From Anaeromassilibacillus sp001305115 (lineage in GTDB: Bacteria; Bacillota; Clostridia; Oscillospirales; Acutalibacteraceae): a DNA stretch of 64,000 nucleotides. A program made the translations under genes and the position numbers. The stretch spans positions 310,001 through 374,000 of the forward strand of contig AP031437.1 of the NCBI GenBank assembly GCA_042854365.1. Reading direction: 5' to 3'. The notes beneath the pieces are model-generated. The model ran no database searches, was not told where the DNA came from, and saw nothing but the letters and a program-made list of their open reading frames with translations. Position 1 is the stretch's first letter, and each line of letters begins with the position of its first letter. This document shows positions 15,638-24,162 of this stretch, in pieces.

Positions 15638-17464
15638 TTGGAATTTTATCAGGAACTTTATCAGAACTGTGTGAACGAGTTGGAACAGGATCGAAAAGCC
15701 TATAATCGGTGTTCCTTTCTGCGAGGCATTGTTATGCTCTGCGCGATTGGGGCATGTATCGCTGGGTATGTGCAAAACCAGCCGCTTTATTACGAGATTG
15801 GCGCATTGGCGTTTGTAGGATTTCTGCTTTTGGTGGTGCGGCACAGCCAAATTGTCGAGCGGCAAAAGAACAACACTGCCCTGCGCGATGTTGCAAAGGC
15901 TTATATGGACCGCTGCGGCGACGGTTGGAAGGGCTTTCCGGTGGATGGCGCCGCCTATTTGTCAGAGGAGTTCCCGCAGGGAAAAGACCTCGATCTGTTT
16001 GGCCAAGCCTCCCTTTACCAGTATATTTGTGCAGCCAGTACGCCGTATGGCCGGGACCAGTTGGCTGCATGGCTGCGGGATGGATATGCCGGTTTGCCGG
16101 AGTGGAAACGCCGGCGGGACGCGGTACAGGAACTGGCGCAGAAGCAGCGGTTTTGCACGGAGTTTCAAGCATTTGCTTTACCGGAACGGGATGCGAAAGA
16201 GGGAACCTCCAGCGATGTGTGGCGGCGTTTTCTTCAGAAAGATGGACGCCAACCGCCTGCGATGTTCCAAATGCTGCTTTGGATTCTTCCGGCACTGACG
16301 CTGTTGTGCCTTTTTGGAGCTCTATCCGGTATCGCGCCGCAGGTAGGGCAGATCGGCTTCAGCTGCCTGTCTTTGTTACAGCTGGGGGCTGCTCTTCCGT
16401 GCCTCAAGGGACATAACCAGCAGTTTGCGCCTGTTTACCGGGTTCATAAGATGGTGTCGCCTTATCGCAAATTAGCTGCTTGTTTGGAACGCGAATCCTT
16501 TCACAGCGAGATGTTGCAGGATCTACAGAACTGTCTTCGCCAGCAAGGGGGCGCACAGAAGGCTTTCAAGGAGCTGGAGCAGATTTCGGATTCGATTGCC
16601 GCGCGGCACAATGGGTTGGCGTTGATTTTATACAATGCCCTGTTTCTTTACGATTTCCGGTGTGCCAGGCGTTTGGTTGCCTGGAAAACAGCTTATGGTT
16701 CGGTTGTCCAGGAATGGCTGGACGCGCTGGGAAAGGTGGAGGTACTCATCAGCTTGGGGGTTCTTTCCCAAGTAAAGCGTGTCCATTCATACCCAGAAAT
16801 ACAGGCTTCCTCGCAGTCGTTTTTAGAGGCAAAGGATCTCCGGCATCCTCTGTTGCAGGAGGAAAGGGCGGTCGGCAATGCGTTTTCCCTGCGGCAGAGG
16901 GTTTGTGTGATCACCGGCTCCAATATGTCCGGCAAAACGACCTTTTTGCGCAGTATCGGCACCAATCTGATTTTGGCATACGCTGGGGGAGTGGTGGCGG
17001 CGGAGTATTTCCGCGCCTCGCCGATGGCGGTGTGTACTTCTATTCGAGTGGAAGATAGTGTCAGCCAGGGAATTTCCAGTTTTTACGCGGAACTGTTGCG
17101 CGTAAAGAAGATGATCGACCAAAGCCAAACGGGCGCGCCTATGATCGCATTGATCGACGAGATCTATCGGGGGACCAATTCCCGCGACCGGATTACCGGC
17201 GCGCGGGAAACCATCCGAAGATTGGCGCGGTCCAATGTGCTGACGCTGGTGACCACCCATGATTTTGAACTGTGTGATCTGGAAAAGGACCCGTGTACGC
17301 CTACGGTCAATTATCATTTTACAGAGCACTATTCCGGGCGGGAGATCTTATTTGATTATCGCATTCGTCCGGGACGCTGCCAGACGACCAATGCACAGCA
17401 TTTGCTCCGTTTGGTAGGGATTCTGCCGGAGAATGAATCAAGGAAATATCCAGATTCTCTGTAG
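15638..17464 (+). CDS. Membrane-tethered MutS-like ATPase
   Basis: A 608-residue protein with two N-terminal membrane segments (about 25-65), another hydrophobic pair near 200-250, a helical lever/core region, and a C-terminal MutS-type ABC ATPase. Walker A GSNMSGKTTFLRSIGTN is near residue 427; then SISSFYAEL-like QGISSFYAELLRVKKM, Walker B MIALIDEIYRGTNSRDR, and the switch TLVTTHDFEL. There is no mismatch-recognition domain I and no Smr nuclease domain, so classical mismatch repair is unlikely. Such shortened, membrane-bound relatives are widespread in Firmicutes with no settled role. TTG start with GGGGAG upstream. It follows the GT2 gene by 27 bp and may be in the same transcript. Confidence 0.85.
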   Translation: MEFYQELYQNCVNELEQDRKAYNRCSFLRGIVMLCAIGACIAGYVQNQPLYYEIGALAFVGFLLLVVRHSQIVERQKNNTALRDVAKAYMDRCGDGWKGFPVDGAAYLSEEFPQGKDLDLFGQASLYQYICAASTPYGRDQLAAWLRDGYAGLPEWKRRRDAVQELAQKQRFCTEFQAFALPERDAKEGTSSDVWRRFLQKDGRQPPAMFQMLLWILPALTLLCLFGALSGIAPQVGQIGFSCLSLLQLGAALPCLKGHNQQFAPVYRVHKMVSPYRKLAACLERESFHSEMLQDLQNCLRQQGGAQKAFKELEQISDSIAARHNGLALILYNALFLYDFRCARRLVAWKTAYGSVVQEWLDALGKVEVLISLGVLSQVKRVHSYPEIQASSQSFLEAKDLRHPLLQEERAVGNAFSLRQRVCVITGSNMSGKTTFLRSIGTNLILAYAGGVVAAEYFRASPMAVCTSIRVEDSVSQGISSFYAELLRVKKMIDQSQTGAPMIALIDEIYRGTNSRDRITGARETIRRLARSNVLTLVTTHDFELCDLEKDPCTPTVNYHFTEHYSGREILFDYRIRPGRCQTTNAQHLLRLVGILPENESRKYPDSL

Positions 17465-17578
17465 AGCCTCCACTGCGTGCAAGATCGTATAATAGTGTTG
17501 CGTCCAGCGCAATGGAAAGGGTCTTGCTGCGGCCGTTTTGTATAGATGTATTACAAATAGAATAATATAATATTAAAA

Positions 17579-17591
17579 ATACAAATTGTAT
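17579..17591. promoter_or_regulatory. Palindrome ATACAAATTGTAT, copy 1
   Basis: The motif ATACAAATTGTA recurs at 26432-26443 and 49022-49033, each time in an intergenic region near a gene start. It could be a regulator site. In AT-rich DNA chance recurrence is possible. Confidence 0.35.
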
Positions 17592-17599
17592 AAATTAAT

Positions 17600-17642
17600 A
17601 AGCGGTTCTCTGCCTGAAAATTAGGTGGGAATCGCTTTTTTG
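17600..17642 (+). terminator. Intrinsic terminator before the metal operon
   Basis: Stem AGCGGTTC / GAATCGCT with one G-T pair and an inner CCTGAAAATTAGG hairpin, followed by TTTTTTG. It separates the MutS-like gene from cadC. Confidence 0.65.
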
Positions 17643-17709
17643 TATGTACTTTCTTTGATGAAAATAAAGATGAAAATAAAATAGTTGGAAAGAATCCGCA
17701 AAATGGGGG

Positions 17710-17765
17710 TTGACTTTCTAAATATCTTGCATATAATAATATATGAACAATAGCTCATATGAAAG
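17710..17765 (+). promoter_or_regulatory. SigA promoter with ArsR/SmtB-type operator
   Basis: TTGACT (17710-17715), 16 bp, TATAAT (17732-17737). Immediately downstream the inverted repeat ATATGA-acaatagc-TCATAT (17739-17760) resembles the TGAAC-containing dyads bound by SmtB/CzrA/CadC repressors. The operator overlaps the start of transcription and the first ATG of the repressor gene, so binding would block initiation. Confidence 0.75.
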
Positions 17766-18139
17766 AATGTGAAAATATGACAGACCAAAATGGAGTCGAG
17801 CGCTGTGAATTTATCCACGCACATGAAGACATTGTGGAAAAGGTTACCCAGGATATGCCGGACGAGGAGATCCTGTATGACTTAGCCGAACTGTTTAAGA
17901 TTTTTGGCGATTCCACCCGCATTAAAATCCTGTATGTGTTGTTTGAATCGGAGATGTGTGTCTGCGACATTGCCCAGCTGCTGAATATGACGCAGTCCGC
18001 AATTTCCCACCAGCTGCGCGCTTTGAAGCAAAGCAAACTGGTGAAATACCGCCGGGAAGGAAAGACCGTATTTTACTCCCTGGCAGACGGCCATGTCCGG
18101 ACGATCATCGATCAGGGCATGGAGCACGTAGCTGAATAA
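17759..18139 (+). CDS. ArsR/SmtB-family metal-sensing repressor (CadC-like)
   Basis: A 126-residue winged-helix repressor. The alpha-3N metal motif CVCDIAQLL near residue 62 is the CadC/ArsR type (ELCVCDIA), and an N-terminal Cys (ERCEFIHAHEDIV) could supply the extra ligand used for Cd/Pb/Zn. The recognition helix reads TQSAISHQLRAL and the wing KYRREGKTVFYSL. C-terminal ADGHVRTIIDQGMEH is the alpha-5 segment that carries a second site in CzrA/SmtB. ATG 17759 lacks a good ribosome site and lies within the operator; ATG 17777 is an alternative start six codons on. It leads an operon with an HMA protein and a P-type ATPase, and probably represses it until metal binds. Confidence 0.9.
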   Translation: MKECENMTDQNGVERCEFIHAHEDIVEKVTQDMPDEEILYDLAELFKIFGDSTRIKILYVLFESEMCVCDIAQLLNMTQSAISHQLRALKQSKLVKYRREGKTVFYSLADGHVRTIIDQGMEHVAE

Positions 18140-18162
18140 CAAAATTTAAGGGGGATTTTCTC

Positions 18163-18381
18163 ATGAAAAAACGTTTTAACCTTACCGATCTGGACTGTGC
18201 CAATTGCGCCCGCAAGATGGAGGACGCCATCAAGAAGATTGACGGGGTTAACGATGCAAACGTTAGCTTTTTGACCCAAAAAATGATGGTGGATGCCGAA
18301 GACAGCCGCTTTGATGCGATTATGCAGGAGGTTGTCAAAGTCTGTAAGCGCGTAGAACCAGATTGTGTCATCCATCTGTAA
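18163..18381 (+). CDS. Stand-alone heavy-metal-associated (HMA) domain protein
   Basis: A 72-residue ferredoxin-like HMA domain with the metal motif DLDCANCARKME (CxxC near residues 12-15), then KKIDGVNDANVSF. It is cytoplasmic. It probably delivers metal to the adjacent P-type ATPase, which has no HMA domain of its own: the two seem to be a split version of the usual fused CadA/ZntA. The charged tail VKVCKRVEPDCVIHL holds two extra Cys that might also bind metal. Strong ribosome site AGGGGGA before ATG 18163; 23 bp after cadC. Confidence 0.9.
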   Translation: MKKRFNLTDLDCANCARKMEDAIKKIDGVNDANVSFLTQKMMVDAEDSRFDAIMQEVVKVCKRVEPDCVIHL

Positions 18382-18437
18382 GCCAAGACTTTTTGAACCG
18401 GCGAAATCACTTCATCTTTTGAACAGGAGGGATTTCT

Positions 18438-20336
18438 ATGAGTAAGAAACAAAAAAAGACCCTAGTTCGTATTCTGATTAGCGCGGTTCTTCTGGTGGTC
18501 GCGGCATTGGCCCCGGTGGATGGAATTTTTAAATTGATTCTCTTCTTGATTCCATACGCCATCATCGGCTGGGATGTTCTGTGGAAAGCGATACGGAATA
18601 TTGCGCATGGCCAGATCTTCGACGAGAATTTTTTGATGGCCATTGCCACAGTGGGTGCTTTTGTCGTCGGGGAATACCCGGAGGGTGTCGCGGTCATGCT
18701 GTTCTATCAGGTGGGCGAGCTGTTTCAAAGTTATGCAGTGGGTCGTTCCCGCCAGTCGATCACTGCTTTGATGGACATCCGTCCGGATTATGCCAATATA
18801 GAACAGGATGGAAAGTTGGTACAGGTTGACCCGGAGGATGTGGCGGTGGGCGATACCATCGTGATAAAAGCCGGTGAAAAGATCCCGCTGGATGGTGTGG
18901 TTTTGGAGGGGAGTTCTGCTGTGGACACAGCTGCGCTCACCGGGGAATCCCTGCCGCGGGATGTAGTTCCTGGGGATGATGTTGTCAGCGGCTGTATCAA
19001 CCAAAGCGGCCTGTTGAAAGTACGTGTTACAAAGGTATTTGGGGAATCTACCGTAGCAAAAATTCTCGACCTTGTAGAAAACTCGAGCAGCAAGAAGGCG
19101 CGTGCAGAGAGCTTTATTACGCGTTTTGCACGGTACTATACCCCTGTTGTCGTCATTGGCGCCGTCCTGTTGGCGGTTTTACCTCCTCTCTTTTTCGGCG
19201 GCGATTGGAGCGATTGGCTGCAACGCGCATTGATCTTCCTGGTGATTTCGTGCCCGTGTGCTTTGGTGATTTCTGTGCCATTGAGCTTTTTCGGAGGAAT
19301 CGGCGGTGCATCAAAGCAGGGAATTTTGGTAAAGGGCAGCAATTATCTGGAGGCATTGGCAAAAACAGAGGTTGTGGTCTTTGATAAGACTGGAACCCTG
19401 ACCAAGGGAACCTTCAAGGTCACGGCTGTGCATCCGGATCAGATCAACGAAGAAAATCTTTTGGAGCTGGCAGCATTGGCGGAAAGTTATTCGGAACATC
19501 CCATTTCGCGCTCTCTGCGTGAGGCGTACCGCCAGCCAGTGGACACATCCCGTGTGTCGGAAGTGGAAGAAATCTCCGGACATGGTGTGCGTGCAAAGGT
19601 GGATGGGCGTGAGGTATACGCAGGAAATAGCAAATGGATGGATCAAATCGGAGCAAAATGGCACAATTGCCACCGCACGGGTACGGTTGTACATGTAGCG
19701 GTCGACGGCACTTATGCTGGCCACATTGTGATTTCGGATGAAGTCAAGCCCGACGCAGCTTCTGCGGTTGCAGCCTTGAAGCGGGAAGGTGTTAAAAAGA
19801 CCGTCATGCTCACAGGCGATCGAAAAGCTGTAGGTGAAGCGGTCGCGCGAGAGATCGGAATCGACGAAGTGCATGCGGAACTTCTCCCGGGAGATAAGGT
19901 CCACCAGGTGGAACGCCTGCTCGACGGAACGAGCGAGAAAGGAAAGCTGGCTTTTGTCGGCGATGGAATCAACGATGCACCGGTATTATCTCGAGCAGAC
20001 ATCGGAATTGCAATGGGCGGCCTTGGCTCGGATGCCGCGATTGAGGCAGCAGATATTGTATTGATGGACGATAAGCCGTCCAAGTTGGCGGCAGCGGTGC
20101 GTATCTCGCGGAAAACACTGCGGATTGTACGGCAGAACATTGTATTTGCTTTGGGCATTAAATTGTTATTCCTGGCTTTGGGCGCCTTTGGCTTGGCCAA
20201 TATGTGGGAGGCAGTTTTTGCGGATGTCGGCGTATCCGTCCTGGCAATTCTGAATGCTTCGCGTGCGCTTCGGACTTCTAGCCAGGATGTACCGGCGCCG
20301 GATATGCCGGTAAGTATGCAAAAAAGCAATGCATAA
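18438..20336 (+). CDS. P1B-type heavy-metal-transporting ATPase (Cd/Zn/Pb type, CadA-like)
   Basis: A 632-residue membrane ATPase exporting soft divalent metals. P1B features: membrane segments in the first 110 residues, TGES actuator loop near 160, SCPCAL metal-selectivity motif in helix 6 near 270, phosphorylation loop DKTGTLTKG near 315, the P1B-specific SEHPIS near 350, MLTGDRK, and the hinge GDGINDAPVLSRADIGIAMG near 512. The CPC motif together with the CadC-like regulator points to Cd/Zn/Pb rather than Cu. It lacks an N-terminal HMA domain, supplied instead by the preceding gene. AGGAGG precedes the ATG. A terminator follows the stop by about 50 bp. Confidence 0.95.
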   Translation: MSKKQKKTLVRILISAVLLVVAALAPVDGIFKLILFLIPYAIIGWDVLWKAIRNIAHGQIFDENFLMAIATVGAFVVGEYPEGVAVMLFYQVGELFQSYAVGRSRQSITALMDIRPDYANIEQDGKLVQVDPEDVAVGDTIVIKAGEKIPLDGVVLEGSSAVDTAALTGESLPRDVVPGDDVVSGCINQSGLLKVRVTKVFGESTVAKILDLVENSSSKKARAESFITRFARYYTPVVVIGAVLLAVLPPLFFGGDWSDWLQRALIFLVISCPCALVISVPLSFFGGIGGASKQGILVKGSNYLEALAKTEVVVFDKTGTLTKGTFKVTAVHPDQINEENLLELAALAESYSEHPISRSLREAYRQPVDTSRVSEVEEISGHGVRAKVDGREVYAGNSKWMDQIGAKWHNCHRTGTVVHVAVDGTYAGHIVISDEVKPDAASAVAALKREGVKKTVMLTGDRKAVGEAVAREIGIDEVHAELLPGDKVHQVERLLDGTSEKGKLAFVGDGINDAPVLSRADIGIAMGGLGSDAAIEAADIVLMDDKPSKLAAAVRISRKTLRIVRQNIVFALGIKLLFLALGAFGLANMWEAVFADVGVSVLAILNASRALRTSSQDVPAPDMPVSMQKSNA

Positions 20337-20386
20337 AACGACTTCTATAAAAACGTATCTGAAAATTCTTCATAATTTTTCTTGAA

Positions 20387-20428
20387 ATTGAAGCGCTGGA
20401 TTCTATCAAAAGAATTCAGCGCTTCAAT
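20387..20428 (+). terminator. Intrinsic terminator of the metal operon
   Basis: Stem TTGAAGCGCTGGATTCT / AGAATTCAGCGCTTCAA with a 6-base loop and one mismatch; the T tract is short (TTTG). Confidence 0.75.
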
Positions 20429-20533
20429 TTGTGTGCCCAGAAACGAACAGAAAAAAACTTTTGAGTGGACAAGGAGCAATAGATGCGATAAACTGAATGA
20501 AAGAAAAGACCAACGATAAGGAAGCGATGCGCC

Positions 20534-22306
20534 ATGAGAAGGAAAATGCCCCTTTTCTCCTTGACCAAACAGATTTTTGGCTTATTGCAAAAACGGCAAA
20601 AGCGTTCTTTTTGGATTGTCTTGCTGATTCTCGCGGTTTCAGCAGGATTGAGCCAGATTTTGCCCTTGGCGGTTGGCTATTTGACCGATCGTGTGCTTGT
20701 AGACCGGGCAAATATTTCCTTTCAAACTACCGTACCAGTCCTTCTGGTGATCCTGATCACCAGTGTGGTCAATGAGGTCATCAAGGTGATCCGCAGGTTA
20801 CTGGTGGAGGATGCCTCGACGCAGGCGGAGAAAGAAGCTCGCAATCGGGCGGCAGCCTCCCTGATGCTTGCCCCTATGCGTTACTTCCGGCAAAACATGA
20901 CCGGAAATATCCATGGGAGATTGAATCGCAGCATCGAGGGAACGACAAAACTCGTCAAGCTAATCTTTATGGATTTTGCACCGGCAGTTGCGACTGGCAT
21001 TGCAGCGGTGTTTGTGATCTTCTCCCAACTGCCGTGGCAGGTGGCATTGCTGATGGTTCTGGTCGTACCAGTCGGCACACTTATTGTGATGCGTCAGATT
21101 TCCACACAGAAAGGAATCCGCGTAGAACTTCTACAAACCAAAGCAGATCTGGATGGGACAATGGTGGAACTTCTAGGCGGGATGGAAACCATTCGATCCA
21201 TGGACAGTGCGGAGATCGAGTGCGCGCGGATCGACCGGCGGTCGGAGGCCTTGCGAACCAAAGAGATGAAACACCACCGGGCAATGGCTTTTTATGACTG
21301 CCTGAAGTTTATCAATGAGGCGGCGTTTAACGTAGCGGTGATTGGGATTTCCGTCTTGCTCGCTTTTCAGGGGGCGATCAGTGTTGGTACCGTACTGACT
21401 GCTTATCTTTGTTTTACACAGTTGACCGGACCACTGCGTGAACTACACCGCATCCTCGACGAGGTCTCGGAATGTACGGTTTTGGCAAGCGATTACTTCC
21501 AGATTTTGGGGATTCCTAAGGATTTCTCCTATGCAGTACAGGGAGAAAAGCGTGTGGAGAAATGGGATTCGAACGATATTCAAATGCAGCATCTGCGTTT
21601 CCATTACGCGGAGGAACCGGATAAACCGATCCTGGAAGATCTGAATTTACAGGTCGGTGCGGGCAAATTTATTGGGATTGCTGGGCCGAGCGGATGTGGA
21701 AAGTCCACTGTTACAAAAGCGATCGATAAATTGGAGGAAACAGAGGGTACGATTACCATCGGTGGCTATGACCTGGCGGCGCTTACCCGTGCAGATTTGG
21801 CGGAAGCTGTGGTATTGGTGCCGCAGGTTCCATTCCTCTTCGCAGATACCATATTTCACAATATCTGTTATGGGATAAAGAGGGAAGTTACTCTGGAAGA
21901 GGTACGAGAGGCCGCTCGCCGTGCTTCGATTGATGCAGATATTATGCAGATGCCTGGGCAATATGCGTTTCTGGTGGCAGAGGCCGGACACAATCTTTCA
22001 GGCGGACAGCGCCAGAGGATTGCGTTAGCACGCGCCTTTTTGAGGACGCCACGAATCCTCATTCTGGATGAAGCGACATCTGCGCTGGACAATACATCGG
22101 AAAAGCAGATTCAAGTGGAATTTGAGCGGATGAAGGAGGTCTACGGGACCACCATTCTATCCATCGCACACAGGCTTACAACACTAAAAAATTGCGATCA
22201 AATTGTTGTGATGGACCACGGAAAGATCGTTCAACAGGGCACGTATGATTCGTTGAGAGAACAGCCTGGTCTGTTCCGGGATATGAGCTTGGGAATTGTT
22301 CAATAG
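20534..22306 (+). CDS. ABC transporter, fused permease and ATPase (exporter type)
   Basis: A 590-residue half-transporter of the ABCB type: six membrane helices (about 30-320) followed by an ATPase domain. ATPase motifs: Walker A GPSGCGKST near 383, Q-loop VLVPQVPFLF, signature LSGGQRQRIALARAF near 486, Walker B ILILDEATSALD near 512, H-loop SIAHRLTTL near 545. It probably works as a homodimer, exporting lipids, peptides or drugs; the substrate cannot be read. ATG 20534 follows AAGGAAG. It stands alone after the metal operon; the repeat array downstream takes the place of a normal intergenic region. Confidence 0.93.
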   Translation: MRRKMPLFSLTKQIFGLLQKRQKRSFWIVLLILAVSAGLSQILPLAVGYLTDRVLVDRANISFQTTVPVLLVILITSVVNEVIKVIRRLLVEDASTQAEKEARNRAAASLMLAPMRYFRQNMTGNIHGRLNRSIEGTTKLVKLIFMDFAPAVATGIAAVFVIFSQLPWQVALLMVLVVPVGTLIVMRQISTQKGIRVELLQTKADLDGTMVELLGGMETIRSMDSAEIECARIDRRSEALRTKEMKHHRAMAFYDCLKFINEAAFNVAVIGISVLLAFQGAISVGTVLTAYLCFTQLTGPLRELHRILDEVSECTVLASDYFQILGIPKDFSYAVQGEKRVEKWDSNDIQMQHLRFHYAEEPDKPILEDLNLQVGAGKFIGIAGPSGCGKSTVTKAIDKLEETEGTITIGGYDLAALTRADLAEAVVLVPQVPFLFADTIFHNICYGIKREVTLEEVREAARRASIDADIMQMPGQYAFLVAEAGHNLSGGQRQRIALARAFLRTPRILILDEATSALDNTSEKQIQVEFERMKEVYGTTILSIAHRLTTLKNCDQIVVMDHGKIVQQGTYDSLREQPGLFRDMSLGIVQ

Positions 22307-22411
22307 AATTACCTCCTAGACCGGTGCTTGCCGTATAGAGAATCGGTAAGAATCAACAGCGCCAAGAGGAAATGTAAATACCGGGTGGGGCATAGCTATA
22401 GAGAAGCAGTA

Positions 22412-23309
22412 GGCGATGCAAGGGAAAAGGGAACGAGGCCATCTGTCGCCGTTTAGGAAAAGGTGCGATAACCGGATGGACATAGGCGCAGAAAACCAGC
22501 AGGCGGAGAAAGAAAAGACGGGATCAGGAAAACCGAAGGGCTGTTTGCCGTTGTCGATGGAAAGGCGCGACGGGCGGATGGGTATAGGCGCAGAAAAACA
22601 GTAAGTGGAGAAAGAAAAGACGGGATTAGGAAAACCGAAGGGCTGTTTGCCGTGGTCGATGGAAAGACACGACAGCGGATGAACATAGGCGCAGAAAACC
22701 AGCAGGCGGAGAAAGAAAAGACGGGGATCAGGAAAATCGAAGGGTTGTTTGCCGTTGTCGAGGGAAAGGCGCGACGGGCGGATGAACATAGGCGCAGAAA
22801 ACCAGCAGGCGGAGAAAGAAAAACGGAATCAAGGAAACCGAAGGGTTGTTTGCCGTTGTCGAGGGAAAGGCACGACGGGCGGATGGGTATAGGCGCAGAA
22901 AAACAGCAAGTGGAGAAAGAAAAGACGGGATTAGGAAAACCGAAGGGCTGTTTGCCGTTGTCGAGGGAAAGGCGCGACGGGCGGATGGACACAGGCGCAG
23001 AAAACCAGCAGGCGGAGAAAGAAAAACGGAATCAAGGAAACCGAAGGGCTGTTTGCCGTTGTCGAGGGAAAGGCGCGACAGCGGATGAACATAGGCGCAG
23101 AAAAACAGTAAGTGGAGAAAGAAAAGACGGGATTAGGGAAACCGAAGGGCTGTTTGCCGTTGTCGAGGGAAAGGCGCGACGGGCGGATGGGTATAGGCGC
23201 AGAAAAACAGTAAGTGGAGAAAGAAAAGACGGGATTAGGAAAACCGAAGGGCTGTTTGCCGTTGTCGAGGGAAAGGCGCGACGGGCGGATGGACACAGGC
23301 GCAAAGATG
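22412..23309. repeat. Tandem array A: about 8.5 units of 101-102 bp
   Basis: The marker TGTTTGCCGT recurs at about 22542, 22644, 22746, 22847, 22949, 23050, 23151 and 23253, giving spacings of 101 or 102 bp. Units are 85-95% alike, with blocks GTCGAGGGAAAGGCGCGACGG, ATAGGCGCAGAAAA and GGAGAAAGAAAAGACGGG. Unit 1 (22412-22540) is degenerate. Long open frames cross the array on both strands, but the mixed 101/102 spacing changes the frame between units and there is no start signal, so it is judged non-coding. The plus strand is purine-rich. Confidence 0.9.
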
Positions 23310-23374
23310 TAATAGAAGACGGTGAAGAAAAGCAGATATGCGTTGGCCAGTAAAAGAGGACTAGGAGGAAAAAC

Positions 23375-23809
23375 ATGGATTCAAATATGGTCTTTTGGTT
23401 TCAAGGATTTGAAAAGGGAATTGCTGCATTGGAGCAGATAGAACGGGAGAAATTGTTCCGTGCATGTGGAAAAAATTGTGTCCAGCAGGGCACGCTTGCC
23501 TTTTATCAGGAGCTCTATCAGGCAGCCGGTGGGGATGTACATCGCTTTTTTACAGCTGTGAATGAGTTTCCCGGTCTGAGGAGCGAGACAATTGAGGAAC
23601 AAAAAGCATATTTCTTTTCGTTTGAGCAATGTTCATGCGTTCTCTACACAGAGGGATATGTTCGGTCTCCCCTGTTGTGCGAGTGCTCTAGGCAGAGCAT
23701 CCTGTTTGCTTTAGAAACGCTTTGGCCCGATAAGCGCTTTCGAGTGGAGCCGAATGGGACAATTTTGAGTGGCTCGAAAGAATGTAAGTGGAAAATAATA
23801 CTGGAATAA
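23375..23809 (+). CDS. Conserved hypothetical Cys-rich protein
   Basis: A 144-residue soluble protein with seven Cys, including CSCVLY and LLCECSRQS in the second half, then FALETLWPDKRFRVEPNGTILSGS. The arrangement of a Cys-rich segment followed by a predicted alpha/beta end resembles small proteins near the L-2-amino-thiazoline-4-carboxylate hydrolase / DUF6144 group, but I cannot assign it firmly. Strong AGGAGG before ATG 23375. It sits between two tandem-repeat arrays. A redox or metal function is possible from the Cys content only. Confidence 0.65.
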   Translation: MDSNMVFWFQGFEKGIAALEQIEREKLFRACGKNCVQQGTLAFYQELYQAAGGDVHRFFTAVNEFPGLRSETIEEQKAYFFSFEQCSCVLYTEGYVRSPLLCECSRQSILFALETLWPDKRFRVEPNGTILSGSKECKWKIILE

Positions 23810-23922
23810 AGGGAATACATATCTGACGAAAAATCGAATAATTGTAAGCCATTTATGTTAGACTGCTTATAAAAAAGAGCAGCCGTAAACAAGTTTCTGT
23901 TTCAATGCTTGGATTTCACTAT

Positions 23923-23986
23923 AAAAGCAGCCGATACCTGGACATACGATTTGTCAATCGCGCATCCAGTTTCCGGCTGCTTTTTA
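23923..23986 (+). terminator. Long terminator-like hairpin
   Basis: Outer stem AAAAGCAGCCG / CCGGCTGCTTTTT and an inner CCTGGA/TCCAG stem, about 115 bp after the preceding stop. The A/T-flanked symmetry would allow it to work on both strands. Confidence 0.6.
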
Positions 23987-24162
23987 CTTGACTTTTTGGA
24001 TTTCTGTACTTCACTCGATTTTGATTCTCTAGTATTTTTTTAACCATTTGGGTTTTAGAAAAATAGCTTTAGCAAGTGATTAGCAAGTGGTATATTCAAT
24101 AAGAAGACCTCTCGCGACTGCCGTCCCTGTGCTTCTTCATACCCAACAGACATGAAAACAAT

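Noticed and set aside
22453..23376. Long repeat-protein frames on both strands of array A
   Set aside because: Unit spacing alternates between 101 and 102 bp, so no frame keeps the same peptide; no ribosome site or signal peptide was found.
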